Below are positions 51,073 to 60,604 of a stretch of DNA of 64,000 bases, piece after piece. Location: NCBI GenBank assembly GCA_026636295.1, contig CP089453.1, positions 620,001 through 684,000 on the forward strand, given 5' to 3'. This DNA comes from Medakamo hakoo (lineage: Eukaryota; Chlorophyta; Trebouxiophyceae; Coccomyxaceae). The translations under genes were made by a program, and so were the position numbers. The stretch's first letter is position 1; each line of letters opens with the position of its first letter. A model generated the notes under the pieces. It saw nothing but the letters and a program-made list of their open reading frames with translations, did no database searches and was not told the DNA's origin.

Positions 51073-52727
51073 TCAGCCGCGGCGGTTGGTCCGCTGGTGG
51101 ACGCGCTCGTTGGGGTTGATGCGCCAGCCGGCGAGCGGCGCGGCCGCGCCGCGAAGCTTGCGCACGGCGCCCGCGCCCCCCGCACCGCCGGGCCCGCCCG
51201 CCGCCGCGGGCGCGGGCGCCACGCCCGACCGCGCAAACCAGGCGTCCGCGTCGGCGACGGCGTCGTCGTCGTCATCGCCCCGGGCCTGGGACGGCTTGCG
51301 GCCCCTCCCCCCCCTGGCCGGCCCGCCCCGCCGGCCAAAGCCAGGCATCGCGTCCTCGGCCAGCACCGGGTTGGCCGCCCGCCCCTCCTTGCCGCCCTTT
51401 GGCGCCGGCAGCGGGAACCGGGTGCCGCGCAGGGTGTGGCGCTTGCGCACGCCGTAGACGGCGGACCCGTCCGGCCCGGCCAGGACCTCGACCTTGTCCA
51501 GTGCCGCGTGCCCGCAGCCCGGGCAGAAGAGTCGGCCGGCCTCGCGGCTGGTCGCGCCGCAGGCCGAGCAGCGCAGCGCCCACCGGCGCGCCGTGTCGAC
51601 GGCCCGGCCGTCGGGCGCGACGACGCGGAGACCCAGCTGCAACGCCACGTTTTGCATGGCGAAGTCGCCCGTGACGCAGCAGATGCGGGAGGGCGGCGGC
51701 GGCGGGGTGGTGGGGCTGCCCGGCGGGTCGTCCGCCTGCACCACCGTCGCGGCCGCGGGCTCGCCCGCGGACCCTTCCGCCGCGGCACGCTCGGCCCGGG
51801 ACGCCCGCCGGGCAGCGGCCCGGCGCCGGCGCCGGGCAGCCGCATTGGATTTTGCCGCGACTTCCCAGGAGCCGTCGCTGCCGTCGGCGTCGCTGCTGGC
51901 GCTGTCGTCGTGAGCGGGCGCGGCGACTACGCGCCCGCTCGAGGACGGCGGGCCGGCAGGCTGCGCGTCCGCCGCGCCCGCGCCGCCGTCCTCGACCGCG
52001 CCGCCCGCTTTGGCCAGCGCGGCTGCCGCCGCGGCTTCCTCGGCCTCAGCCAGCGCGTCCAACTCGGCCCAGTCCCCGCCCGCCGCGCCCCAGCCGGGCA
52101 GGGCGGCCCGCCCGCCCGCGGCGGCCGCCGCGGCTTTGCTGTGCAGGCGCGGCGGGGCGGGCGCGGACCGGAGGTGCGTGCCCCGGCCGTGGGCGGCGAC
52201 TTCCAGGGTGTGCGCCAGGGCCAAGACCTTCAAGTCAACGGCGGACAGGGAGTGCAGCTCGCCCGTCTCCCGGGCGAAGCGAGTGACTGAAGGGGTGGTG
52301 GAGGGGTGGCGGTGGTGGCTAGGTTAGCGACGCATGCGGACAAAGAAAAAGGCCGCCGGCGCACAGCCCACGCCTGCCCACGCCTCCCCACATGCGCCAG
52401 CGCGTGGTCCGACCTCGCATGCACCCCACTCCGCTCCACCTCACCTTCAGCCAGGGACGCCGAGCTCGGCTCCAAGACGCCAATCTCCGCCGCACCGGCC
52501 GCCGTCGCGGCCGCGAGCGCGGCGCGCGACGCCGCGTCCCGCACTTCGGCCAAGACTTCTTTGATGGTGACCAGGCGGTCGGCGAGTTGAGCGTACTTGG
52601 ACACACCTCCTGCGGCGATGAGGGCGTTGGCGTCCAGGACGGCCACGGTTTCGTGCGGGCCGACGAGGGATGAGGGAGGCGGGTCGGCTGGGGCCGCGCC
52701 GCGGGCGGCGGCGGCGGCCCACGACAT
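51073..52727 (-). CDS. NOB1: 20S pre-rRNA endonuclease NOB1
   Basis: Predicted 498-residue PIN-domain nuclease that cuts the 3' end of 18S rRNA in late pre-40S particles. Exons: 52727-52445 and 52286-51073; the split codon G|TC gives LAEGVTRFARETGEL. The PIN domain shows VAVLDANALI (first Asp), TIKEVLAEVRD (Glu), SLSAVDLKVLALAHTLE (Asp) and later ICCVTGDFAMQNVALQLGL (Asp), the family's four acidic positions. A zinc ribbon follows (RCSACG then FCPGCGHAALDKV), then GTRFPLPAPKGGKEG and a C-terminal NPNERVHQR, all usual NOB1 landmarks. An Ala/Arg/Ser-rich insert of about 150 residues separates the two halves of the PIN region, as in other NOB1. Confidence 0.95.
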
Positions 52728-52978
52728 TTTGACGGGAGGCAGTGAAGGTGTGTGGGTGGAGTGGGTGCCTGCCTAGACGATGACGGTGTCAGGTGGATGA
52801 GCGGGTGCGTGGGATGGGCGGGCTGGCGGCGCGTGTTCACAAGCCGTCGACGCTGCGCCTTTTTTCGTTGACACTAGTGAGGCAGCGCGCGCGGGACCCG
52901 CGCCACTCCCATCATTCCGCCCCTGTCCTTTTCTCCTCGCCCATCCCTCGCACCCTCTCACTCGCAAACAAACAAACC

Positions 52979-53612
52979 ATGGCTCCTCCCGCTGTTGGCG
53001 ACGCGTTCCCCGACGTCGAACTGCACGGCGCCACGCCCGGCGAGAGCGTCAAGCTGCTGGACGCGCTGGGCTCTGGCGCCCCATCGGTCGTCGTCTCCGT
53101 GCCCGGCGCCTTCACGCCGACTTGTTCTCAGCAGCACCTCCCTGGTTTTGTCGAGAAGGCGGACGAGCTGCGTGCTGCGGGCGCGAAGGAGATTATCTTT
53201 GTGTGGTGCGTTTGGGAGCGGGACGGACGGGTGGGGAGGCATTCGTCTTCGCGCTGCAACCCACGCACGCACCCCTCGCACTAACACACACTCGCACCCC
53301 TCTCACACACACCCGCCCAGCCCGAACGACGCCTTTGTCACGGCGGCGTGGGGCGAGTCCCTCGGCGCGGGCAAGGCCGGCATCAAGCTGCTGGCCGACC
53401 CGCACCTGAAGCTGGCGAAAGCGCTCGACCAGGTCGCGGAAGGCACTGTCGACGCGCTGGGCGGCCCGCGCGCCAAGCGCTTCTCCTGCGTCGTGCGCGA
53501 CGGCAAGCTTGCGGCGGGGAACTGGGAGCCGGAGGGTGGGACGGGCCTGTCCTGCTCGCGCGCCGGCCCGGACCTGGTCGCCCAGATCAAGGAAGCGGCG
53601 GGCGCGGCTTAA
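52979..53612 (+). CDS. PRXII: Type II peroxiredoxin (PRXII/PRDX5)
   Basis: Predicted 172-residue thiol peroxidase that reduces hydrogen peroxide and alkyl hydroperoxides. Exon 1 is 52979-53205, exon 2 is 53321-53612; the split codon TG|C gives FVCPNDAFVTAAWGE. The peroxidatic Cys49 lies in VPGAFTPTCSQQHLPG, followed by GFVEKADELRAAGAKEI; exon 2 has GTVDALGGPRAKRFSCVV and GLSCSRAGP. Length and lack of a presequence suggest a cytosolic form. Codons are GC-ending with a strong ACCATGG start, hinting at high expression. Divergent from NOB1 (251 bases). Confidence 0.95.
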
Positions 53613-53820
53613 GAGAGAGATTTTGTCCGCGTTTTGTTTTCTGCGTTGCCTGGAGCGCGCGCGCGCGCGAGCTGTGTTGGGGAAGCTGGGGAGTGTTCAG
53701 TCTGTTGCAAAAACGGCACTCTGCGCTTCCCGTCTCAATCCTAACACCCGGGGGCGCCGACCACCTGCCTTCCCGGACAAGGGGGAAAAAACCGGCGGGC
53801 AGGTGGTCGTGGCGCGCACC

Positions 53821-56193
53821 TCAAACCGCGTACGGCCGCAGCACGGGCCCCCCACTCTCATCCACGGCCACTTTTGCCACGCCCGCGCACTCCAGGTTGT
53901 CCGGCACGACCCACTCGTCTCCCACGACAAAGTATGTCACCATGCCCGACGCCGCGTGGGGTTCCAGGTGGCAGTGCAGCGGGACGATGCCCGGGCCCTG
54001 GCTCATCCTCAGGACCGCCCACGCGGGCCCGGGCTCGCCCGGCAGGGTCGCCGCGACTGGGATCGTGTTCCGCCGCGGCGGGTCTTTGAGGTTCAGGCGG
54101 GCGTCGCCCACGTTCACGGCCCCGTCCACCAGCGGTGGGTCGCCCATGCCACTGCCCAGCAGCCATCCGCCGCGGCCGTGGACGTGCATGGGGTGCGCCA
54201 TGGACGTCGGGTTGACAAACAGGATGTCCACCACCTCGTCGACCGCCAGCTTGGTGCCGGGCACGCCGGACCCGGCGGGTTGCATGGTGTCGTGCGAGCC
54301 CGCACCCGCCAGGCCCGCGCCGTTTTGGTTGCCCGCCAGGACGGGCAGCACCGGCGGCGGCGTGAAGACAACCCAGTTCAGGCCCCAGCAGTACTTGGGG
54401 ACGGGCCCGGACATGCTGCCGTTGGCCGCCATGGCGAGCGCTTCACACCCGGGCGGCGGTGGGCCCGCACCCTCGGCGAGCGCATACCCGGGGATGGTCA
54501 CATTCTCCGGTTTTGAGGGGTCCGCCGCGTTGGCGGTCAGCCAGATGCCTAGGGTGCGGGCGGCCGTGCGCGGCGGGCGGGGCTGACCACGCCCGGCGCG
54601 AACGCCCGTCGCGTTTTTCAGGTCGACGACGCCCGGCACGCCGCCCGCGGCCGGGCACGCACCCGCTGGGAAATTTAACGGTGGTGGGCCGAGGGCGGGG
54701 TCTTTCATTGGGTCGGGCGCGCCTTCATAGTGCAAGATGGCAGCGCCGCCGGGCCCGGCCGCGGACGCGACCCGGATCCAATAGTTGCCCACGGGCGCGT
54801 CGGCCTTCAACTCGATGTCGGCCGTCTCGCCCGGCTGGAGGATGAGCGACCCGCCGCGGATGAGTTTTTTAGACGCGGGCCCGTCCAGCTCGGCCGGGTA
54901 GCCATCCAGGGCGATGATGTTGGGCCACACGTGGCCGGCCACGGAAATGTTGTAGCCCCAGCTCGCGGCGGCTTGGACGATGCGGACGCGGTGGGTGGCC
55001 CCCTTTCTGACGGTGATGATGTCTGGGGCGCCGGCCAGCTCGCTCCCGTCCGGTCCGACGCCGGCCACGCCCGCCGCCGGGTCGGTCAGGGCGTAGCCGC
55101 GCCCGTTGACGAGCGTGCCGTAAAAGGGGAAGTCGGACAGGTCCGGGACGGGCGGACACGCGGGGGTGGTGGCGTCGGCCATGGCGGCCGTGGCGGGCGT
55201 GTCCGTCGTCCCGCCGTGCCCAGCAGCGGCGGGCGTGGCGGCGGGCGCCACAGCCATGCCGCCGCCCATCCCACCGCCCATGCCGCCGCCCATCCCACCG
55301 CCCATGCCGCCGCCGCCCATCCCACCGCCCATGCCGCCGTCGGCCGCGCGCAGCTTGCGGCCGTGGGCCATGGCGGGTGCCGGGCCACCGCTGGGCATGG
55401 CGGCCGGGCCGCCGCCACCGCCCATGGGGCTCATGCCACCGCCCATGCCCGCGGCCATCCCGCCGCTCTCCAGGCTTTTCATGAGGTCGGCCGACCACAC
55501 GTCGGATGCGTCGGAAACGAAGAGCAGGCGTTCATTGTCCCTTTCCTTTTGCGAGGCGCGCTTGGCGTGGATGATGAGCGGCCCGCGCACGCCGTCGCCG
55601 TACTGGGCGCCGACGTGGGCGTGGTACCAGAGCGTCGACCCGTCGTCGCCGCCGCCGCCCACGGCTTTGAATCGGTACCGAAACGTGGCGCCGGGCGGGA
55701 TGGCGGCTTGCGTCAGGCCGTCCACGCCGTCGGCCCACAGGCCCAGGCCGTTGCCAGGGCTGTCGGCCAGGGTCATGCCGTGCCAGTGAATGGTGGTCGG
55801 CTCGGTCGGGTGGCGGTTTGTGACGTCGACTGACACGTCCTCCCCTGCGCTGAAATCCAGCCGCGGGCCGACGAGCGAGCCGTTGATGACCATGGCGGGC
55901 GTGAAAGACGCGTTATTGCCCGCTTTGGCGACGCGGGCGGGCCCAATGGAGAGGGCGAGGTGCGTGGGCGCCTTGTCGACGCCGGACGGGCAGACGGGCG
56001 GTGGGGTCGGACCCACGTCGAGCGAAACTGGCGGAGCAGAGGAAGCTGCTGCCGGGCTAGTGGGCGCGTCCATCATCATCTGTCCTGCGCCCATGTGGGC
56101 CAGGCACGCGGCCAGGCACGCCGCCCACAGCACACACCGCACCGACATGGTGTGGGCCACGTCAATAAAGAGGATTTTCAGGGCGAGTGCCAC
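53821..56193 (-). CDS. Secreted multicopper oxidase with Met/Gly-rich insert
   Basis: Predicted 790-residue single-exon laccase-type oxidase; copper enzymes of this fold oxidise phenols, metals or ascorbate with oxygen reduced to water. Signal peptide SVRCVLWAACLAACLA follows either Met1 or Met16 (56148). Copper motifs occur in order: TTIHWHGMTL, LWYHAHVGAQYGDGV, HPMHVHG and IVPLHCHLEPHAASGM, so the T1 site (His-Cys-His, axial Met) and trinuclear cluster look complete. Between domains 1 and 2 is a unique run of MGGG/GMGGG units (about residues 255-330), a feature of copper-handling bacterial oxidases such as CopA. A GNGLGLWADGVDGL block and three cupredoxin domains are visible. The start is 160 bases after the bestrophin stop. 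Confidence 0.92.
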   Translation of the reverse strand: MALALKILFIDVAHTMSVRCVLWAACLAACLAHMGAGQMMMDAPTSPAAASSAPPVSLDVGPTPPPVCPSGVDKAPTHLALSIGPARVAKAGNNASFTPAMVINGSLVGPRLDFSAGEDVSVDVTNRHPTEPTTIHWHGMTLADSPGNGLGLWADGVDGLTQAAIPPGATFRYRFKAVGGGGDDGSTLWYHAHVGAQYGDGVRGPLIIHAKRASQKERDNERLLFVSDASDVWSADLMKSLESGGMAAGMGGGMSPMGGGGGPAAMPSGGPAPAMAHGRKLRAADGGMGGGMGGGGMGGGMGGGMGGGMGGGMAVAPAATPAAAGHGGTTDTPATAAMADATTPACPPVPDLSDFPFYGTLVNGRGYALTDPAAGVAGVGPDGSELAGAPDIITVRKGATHRVRIVQAAASWGYNISVAGHVWPNIIALDGYPAELDGPASKKLIRGGSLILQPGETADIELKADAPVGNYWIRVASAAGPGGAAILHYEGAPDPMKDPALGPPPLNFPAGACPAAGGVPGVVDLKNATGVRAGRGQPRPPRTAARTLGIWLTANAADPSKPENVTIPGYALAEGAGPPPPGCEALAMAANGSMSGPVPKYCWGLNWVVFTPPPVLPVLAGNQNGAGLAGAGSHDTMQPAGSGVPGTKLAVDEVVDILFVNPTSMAHPMHVHGRGGWLLGSGMGDPPLVDGAVNVGDARLNLKDPPRRNTIPVAATLPGEPGPAWAVLRMSQGPGIVPLHCHLEPHAASGMVTYFVVGDEWVVPDNLECAGVAKVAVDESGGPVLRPYAV

Positions 56194-56353
56194 GGTGGGT
56201 GGGGGCGCGGATCGAGAAAACGATTGTGGAACAAAAAAGTGAATGGGCTCGACCGAGCATCGTCACACCCTTTTTACATAACCACACCTCCCGTCACTGT
56301 CTCTCCCCAACGCCTCATCGCGCGCGGAGTCCGACCGGCCCATCGCATCAGGC

Positions 56354-57996
56354 CTATCTACCCTTTTCTTCCTCCGTCTTGGCCGCCAGCCGCAACGCCT
56401 CGCTCCAATCAAATGCGTTTGGCTCTGCGCCCTTCCCGCCGTCCAGGGCCGCCCGCACGCGCCCGTCCTCGTCCAGGGCCCGGGCCACATCCCGCACGGT
56501 CGTGCGCAGCATGTTTTCCATGGGGATGTGGGCGTACGGGTTTTCTAGTTCTGCGGCCGTGGCGCACAGGCTCAGGAAAAGGAGGCACACGAAGCTGGTG
56601 GGTTTTGGTGGATGGAGAGAGCGGCGGCGTGAGAGGTGGATAGATGGAGGGAGAGACGGGATGGATGGGAACGTGCTCGACCTCCACTCCCCCCCCCAAA
56701 AAAAACGCACGCATAGAGCAACCCCTGCACGCCCAGCGTGAACAGGACAGACGGCAGGGACATGTCGTGGCCGCCGGCCATGGCGGCGGCGCTCATGGCC
56801 GTGACCTCGCCCTTTGGCGCGGCGGAGGCGGCCATGGCTGGGTCGGCCATGCCGACGACGCTCCCCCCGCTCCCGCCCCCGCCGCTCGAGCGCGTCAGGG
56901 CCGACAGCGGGTACAGCAGCAGAAAGGCTTCGGTCGCGCCCGTGGACATGGTCGTCACCGCGGCCGGCAGGGCCTGCATGAAAATGGAGGTCAGGTCGCC
57001 CTGGGCGACCGCGGCCCGGTCCAGGAGGGACGCCGCGACGAGCGGCCCGCCGACGGCCGCCCCGCCGTCGTCGCCCAGCAGCAGCTGGGTCAGGCGCTGG
57101 GACGCAAACTGGCGGCCCTTGGGGTGTGACGCGTACATCTCCAACTCCACCGGGCTCAGCAGGGCGGCGGCGGCCGGGTGCAGGGCCGCGCTGTACGTGA
57201 GCAGCTGGAACATGGAGGCCTGCCACACGACGGCCCAGCGCGCGGCTTCGCCCTTGCCGACCCGCCGTGCCGCGGCCGCCGCGCCGCCGCCCCCGCCCAC
57301 GACCCGCGCCGCCGCCCCCGCCTGGGTGTCGGGGTCCTCGCCACCCAGGCCCAAGCACGTCCGCTGCGCAATCGCAAGCGCGACGGAGCCAAAAGCAGCA
57401 AACGCGCGGCGCGCCGTCCACCAGCGGTCGACGACGCGCCCCAACCGCAGCGTGAGCAGCAGGGACACCGCAAACAGGGAGAGGCGGAAGACGGGGTCCA
57501 ACGACGCCGCGACGGACGGCGACAGCGGCGGCAGGAGGCCGCCCACCCTCCCCGCCGGGTGGCCGGCCGCCATGGCGTGCGCGGCCTTGCGCGCGGACAG
57601 CGCCTCGTAAATGTGGTCCGCCGCCACCAGCGCGAAGACGGCCAGGTTGAGCGCCATGGCCGGGAGGACGCGCGCCGCCAGGAAGGACGGCGGGCCCAGG
57701 TAGAAGAGCATGCCCTCCAGGTACCGCCACCGGGACCGGACGCCACGCCACTGTGGAAGCATCGTCTTGACGCGCCAGGTCGGCGGGCGGCGGGCGTTGG
57801 CCAGGGCGGGAGCGGCCGAGCGGGGTGGTGGTCGTGGTTTTGGAGGCGGCGCGCGGTGCCTGAGCGCCGGGTCGGGCTTGGGCGAGGTGGTGGTGGTGGT
57901 GGTGGTGGTGGTCGCGGAGGGCCTGGCCTGTGGCTGGCCGCCCCGCATGGTCGTCGAGGCGCCGGCGCCAGCAGACTCGACGTCGCCGCCGTCCAT
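56354..57996 (-). CDS. Bestrophin-family anion channel, probably plastid
   Basis: Predicted 508-residue channel of the bestrophin/UPF0187 family; plant VCCN and algal BST members conduct chloride or bicarbonate in thylakoids. Exon 1 is 57996-56711 and exon 2 is 56594-56354 (split GC|C Ala in LLYAFVCLLFL). N-terminal 80 residues are Thr/Pro/Arg-rich and transit-like. Core motifs: QWRGVRSRWRYLEGMLFYLGP, LSLFAVSLLLTLRLGRVVDRWWTARRAF (family R-W--R--), CLGLG, and exon 2 AAELENPYAHIPMENMLRTTVRDV, the conserved E-ENPF--DP-D cytosolic stretch in altered form. Several hydrophobic helices. The start at 57996 is the first in-frame ATG; an upstream exon cannot be excluded. Confidence 0.85.
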
Positions 57997-58308
57997 GTGG
58001 GTGGGGTGGAGGTCGCTTCCTCTCTGCGTTTCCAGGAACACCGAATGCGAGCGCTTTTCGCCCAAAACGAGGCCGCCTAATGCAGTCGTTCGGGCCTAAA
58101 TGTTGGCTTGCCGTGTAGCTGACGCCTCCACGGTGGCGTGTAGAGCGGTTGCGGGTCGTGGACTGCCTCGACCGCAGCGCCAGCGCCGTCCCCCGGATGG
58201 AGAGAGAGTGGGCAGAGAATGGTGGGGAGTGTGTCAGCCAAAACGCTCCGGCCCCGCTCACGCACACTCTGAAGAAAAAAAGAAAAACTCCCGACACGCC
58301 GCCCCCAC
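57997..58308. other. 312-base head-to-head interval, no gene seen
   Basis: Between bestrophin and SEC14-like starts. Contains AAAAAAAGAAAAACTCC just before the SEC14 ATG, like other A-rich leaders in this window. May include an upstream bestrophin exon. Confidence 0.4.
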
Positions 58309-59694
58309 ATGTCGGCCTACTTAGGCGCCCTGTGGCGGGGGACCGCGGACGCTCCTTCCGTGGACGCCTCTGCCTCTGACAAAGAAGCCGCCGCTGTCCG
58401 GGAACTCGCGGCTCGTCTAGAAGAGACGGACGTGGAAGCCCTGCTGCGCCGGGGCGGGGAAGCCGGCCTGGCGCCGCGCGGGCTTGGAACGCCCACTCTG
58501 CGCCGCTGGCTGGTCGCGGAGAAATGGGATGTCGACGCCGCGTACGACCGCCTGGTCACCCACGCCCAGTGGCGGGCGGACTACGTGCGTTTGTTGGGGG
58601 AGGGAAGCCGGACGAATGTGCGGTCGCTGACGAGGGACTGCCGACACGCCACTCACGCCCTCCACTCCACTGCCCCACTCCACACAGGTCCCGCGTGGCT
58701 TCATCAGCGAGGTGAGCTGCCCAACCAGCCGAGCCAACAGGGAAAAGGGGTTGGGCATGGGTGTGCGGCGACGCGATTTTGGAAGCGCGGCACGCCGGGC
58801 GCCAGCAAACCACCCCCCGACCCTTGCGTTCCCCTCGCGTCGATCACGAAAATCAAACCACCCCCCGACCCTGCGTTCCGGGAACGCAGGGTCGGGGGCG
58901 CCGATGACGCGCCGATCACGAAAATCTTCCGACACACACAACAGGACGAGGTAGCAGACGAGCTCGCGTGCGGCAAGTGCTTCATGCAAGGCACGACGGG
59001 CCCGGACGCCGCCGGCCGCCCACTCTTGGTCGTCCTGGTCGCGCGCCACTCGAAGAGCGCGGCCGACGCCGCGACGCTCAAACGCTTTGTCTGCTGGTGC
59101 CTGGACACCGCCGCCCACTCTGGCGAGAAAATGGCCGGCCTGTTTGACTTCCGGGGCGTGACCATGGACTGCCTGGACATCGTGGCGCTGCGCCAGATCT
59201 TCGGCATGCTCCAGACCCACTTCCCGGAGCGGCTCGACCGCGTCGTCATGTACGCGGCGCCCCGCCTGTTCAACGCCCTGTGGCGCGTCCTCACCCCGTT
59301 TTTGGACGCGAAGACAAAGTCCAAGATTGTGTTCGTGGGGGAGGGCGGAGCACTGGACGCGCTGCCCGACTTCCCTCTGTCCGTCCTGCCCCGGGAGTAC
59401 GGCGGGACGGCGGACAAGATCCCGATCGACGTGGCCGCGGCGGCCGTGCGCAAGCGCGCGGGCATGGCGGCGTCCCGGCCTCCCAGTGGGGCGAGTGCCG
59501 CGTCCGTGTCCACGACCATGGGCGGCGGCGGCGGCGGGCCGGCCGGGGCCGTCGGCACCCCGCAGGACGACGACGACGACACGATGTGTGAGGCGGCCGA
59601 GGTCGCGGCCCTGGAAGCCGCGGTCGCGGCGCAGGTGGAGGCGGAGGAAGGCGACGGCGGCGGCCTGGGGTGCGGTGCGATCCTGTGCACGTGA
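58309..59694 (+). CDS. SEC14-like CRAL-TRIO lipid-transfer protein
   Basis: Predicted 349-residue phosphatidylinositol/phosphatidylcholine-transfer-type protein. Three exons: 58309-58584, a 24-base micro-exon 58688-58711 (VPRGFISE) and 58945-59694; phases are 0 and the joint reads WRADYVPRGFISEDEVADEL, which restores the family block W--Y-P-G-I-E-EV. CRAL-TRIO-N: EALLRRGG to TLRRWLVAEKWDVDAAYDRL. Lipid-binding domain: DAAGRPLLVVLVARH, FDFRGVTMDCLDIVALRQIF, THFPERLDRVVMYAAPRLFNALWRVLTPFL, KTKSKIVFVG and LPREYGG. A Gly, Asp and Ala-rich tail ends GCGAILCT. The frame stays open across both introns (103 and 233 bases). Intron 2 holds a repeat structure. Confidence 0.9.
   Translation: MSAYLGALWRGTADAPSVDASASDKEAAAVRELAARLEETDVEALLRRGGEAGLAPRGLGTPTLRRWLVAEKWDVDAAYDRLVTHAQWRADYVRLLGEGSRTNVRSLTRDCRHATHALHSTAPLHTGPAWLHQRGELPNQPSQQGKGVGHGCAATRFWKRGTPGASKPPPDPCVPLASITKIKPPPDPAFRERRVGGADDAPITKIFRHTQQDEVADELACGKCFMQGTTGPDAAGRPLLVVLVARHSKSAADAATLKRFVCWCLDTAAHSGEKMAGLFDFRGVTMDCLDIVALRQIFGMLQTHFPERLDRVVMYAAPRLFNALWRVLTPFLDAKTKSKIVFVGEGGALDALPDFPLSVLPREYGGTADKIPIDVAAAAVRKRAGMAASRPPSGASAASVSTTMGGGGGGPAGAVGTPQDDDDDTMCEAAEVAALEAAVAAQVEAEEGDGGGLGCGAILCT
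58807..58926. repeat. Direct and inverted repeat structure in SEC14-like intron 2
   Basis: Two direct copies of AAACCACCCCCCGACCC followed by T/TGCGTTCC (58807-58832 and 58855-58879) alternate with two exact copies of CGATCACGAAAATC (58841-58854 and 58913-58926). The second copy of the first unit is followed by its inverted copy, forming an 18-base-pair perfect palindrome, CCCCCGACCCTGCGTTCC with GGAACGCAGGGTCGGGGG (58862-58898), separated by one base. Confidence 0.9.
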
Positions 59695-59876
59695 TCCTCT
59701 CTCAGTGTGGTGGGCGATGGGGGCCCGGGCCTCGCCTCCGACCGGCCCTCCCCCTGCCGGGTACCCCTCGTCACCCCGCTCTCTCAGTTTTTTTTTTTTT
59801 CCAGTCCAGCGCACTTTTGCCCTCTCTGTAAGCACACTGCTGTTCGTTTTCCCGTTTGCACACCTGCCCTTCTCCT

Positions 59877-60573
59877 TCACTCGGCCCGCACGTACAGCGG
59901 CCGCACGCCCACGCGGCCGGGCCCATCCATGGACCGCGGCGCCCGCGGCGCGACTCTAAATAGCCCGGCCCGCAAAAACACCAGGCTCACGGGCGAGGTG
60001 GTGGCGTCGTCCCCGCCCAGCACCACCCCACGCAGGACGCCCGCGGCCGCGACGGCCGGGTCGTCCGGCCCGCCCGGGTCGGCCTCGGCAGCTGCGTCGG
60101 GCACGCCGTCTTCGGGGACGGGCGTGACCGCCCAGCCGGTCGAGACGGGCGGCGGCGCGCCGCTCCCACCACCACCACCACAAACCAGTGCGAGCTCGAG
60201 CGCGAGCGGCTCACCCACGGACGCCGTCACGCCCCACACGGCGCCCGCGGCGGTGGGTGAGGGTTCGGGAGTCTCACCCGCCGCAGCAACCGCTGCCAGG
60301 GGCGACGACGGCGGCGGCGGCGAGCTGCCCAGGGCGGGCGTGCCGCCCCGGCTGAGCTCACCACCAGCCGCGCCGGCAGGGCGAAGCAGCGTCAGGCCGC
60401 CGCCGCCACGCGCCGGCCGCACGGCCACGGCCACGGCCGCCGGCACCAGGACGTCGACTGCCCAGGGCGCCAGCGCCGCTTCGACGACCCGGCCGGGCAG
60501 GGCCAGCAGGCCGACCTCGGCGGACGGCGGGGGGTGGGCCGGGCCGTCGGCAGGCGCAGCTGCCTGGTCGGTC

Positions 60574-60604
<31 letters not shown>

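Noticed and set aside
57997-58065. Bestrophin start at 58065
   Set aside because: The codon there is TTG; first in-frame ATG is 57996.
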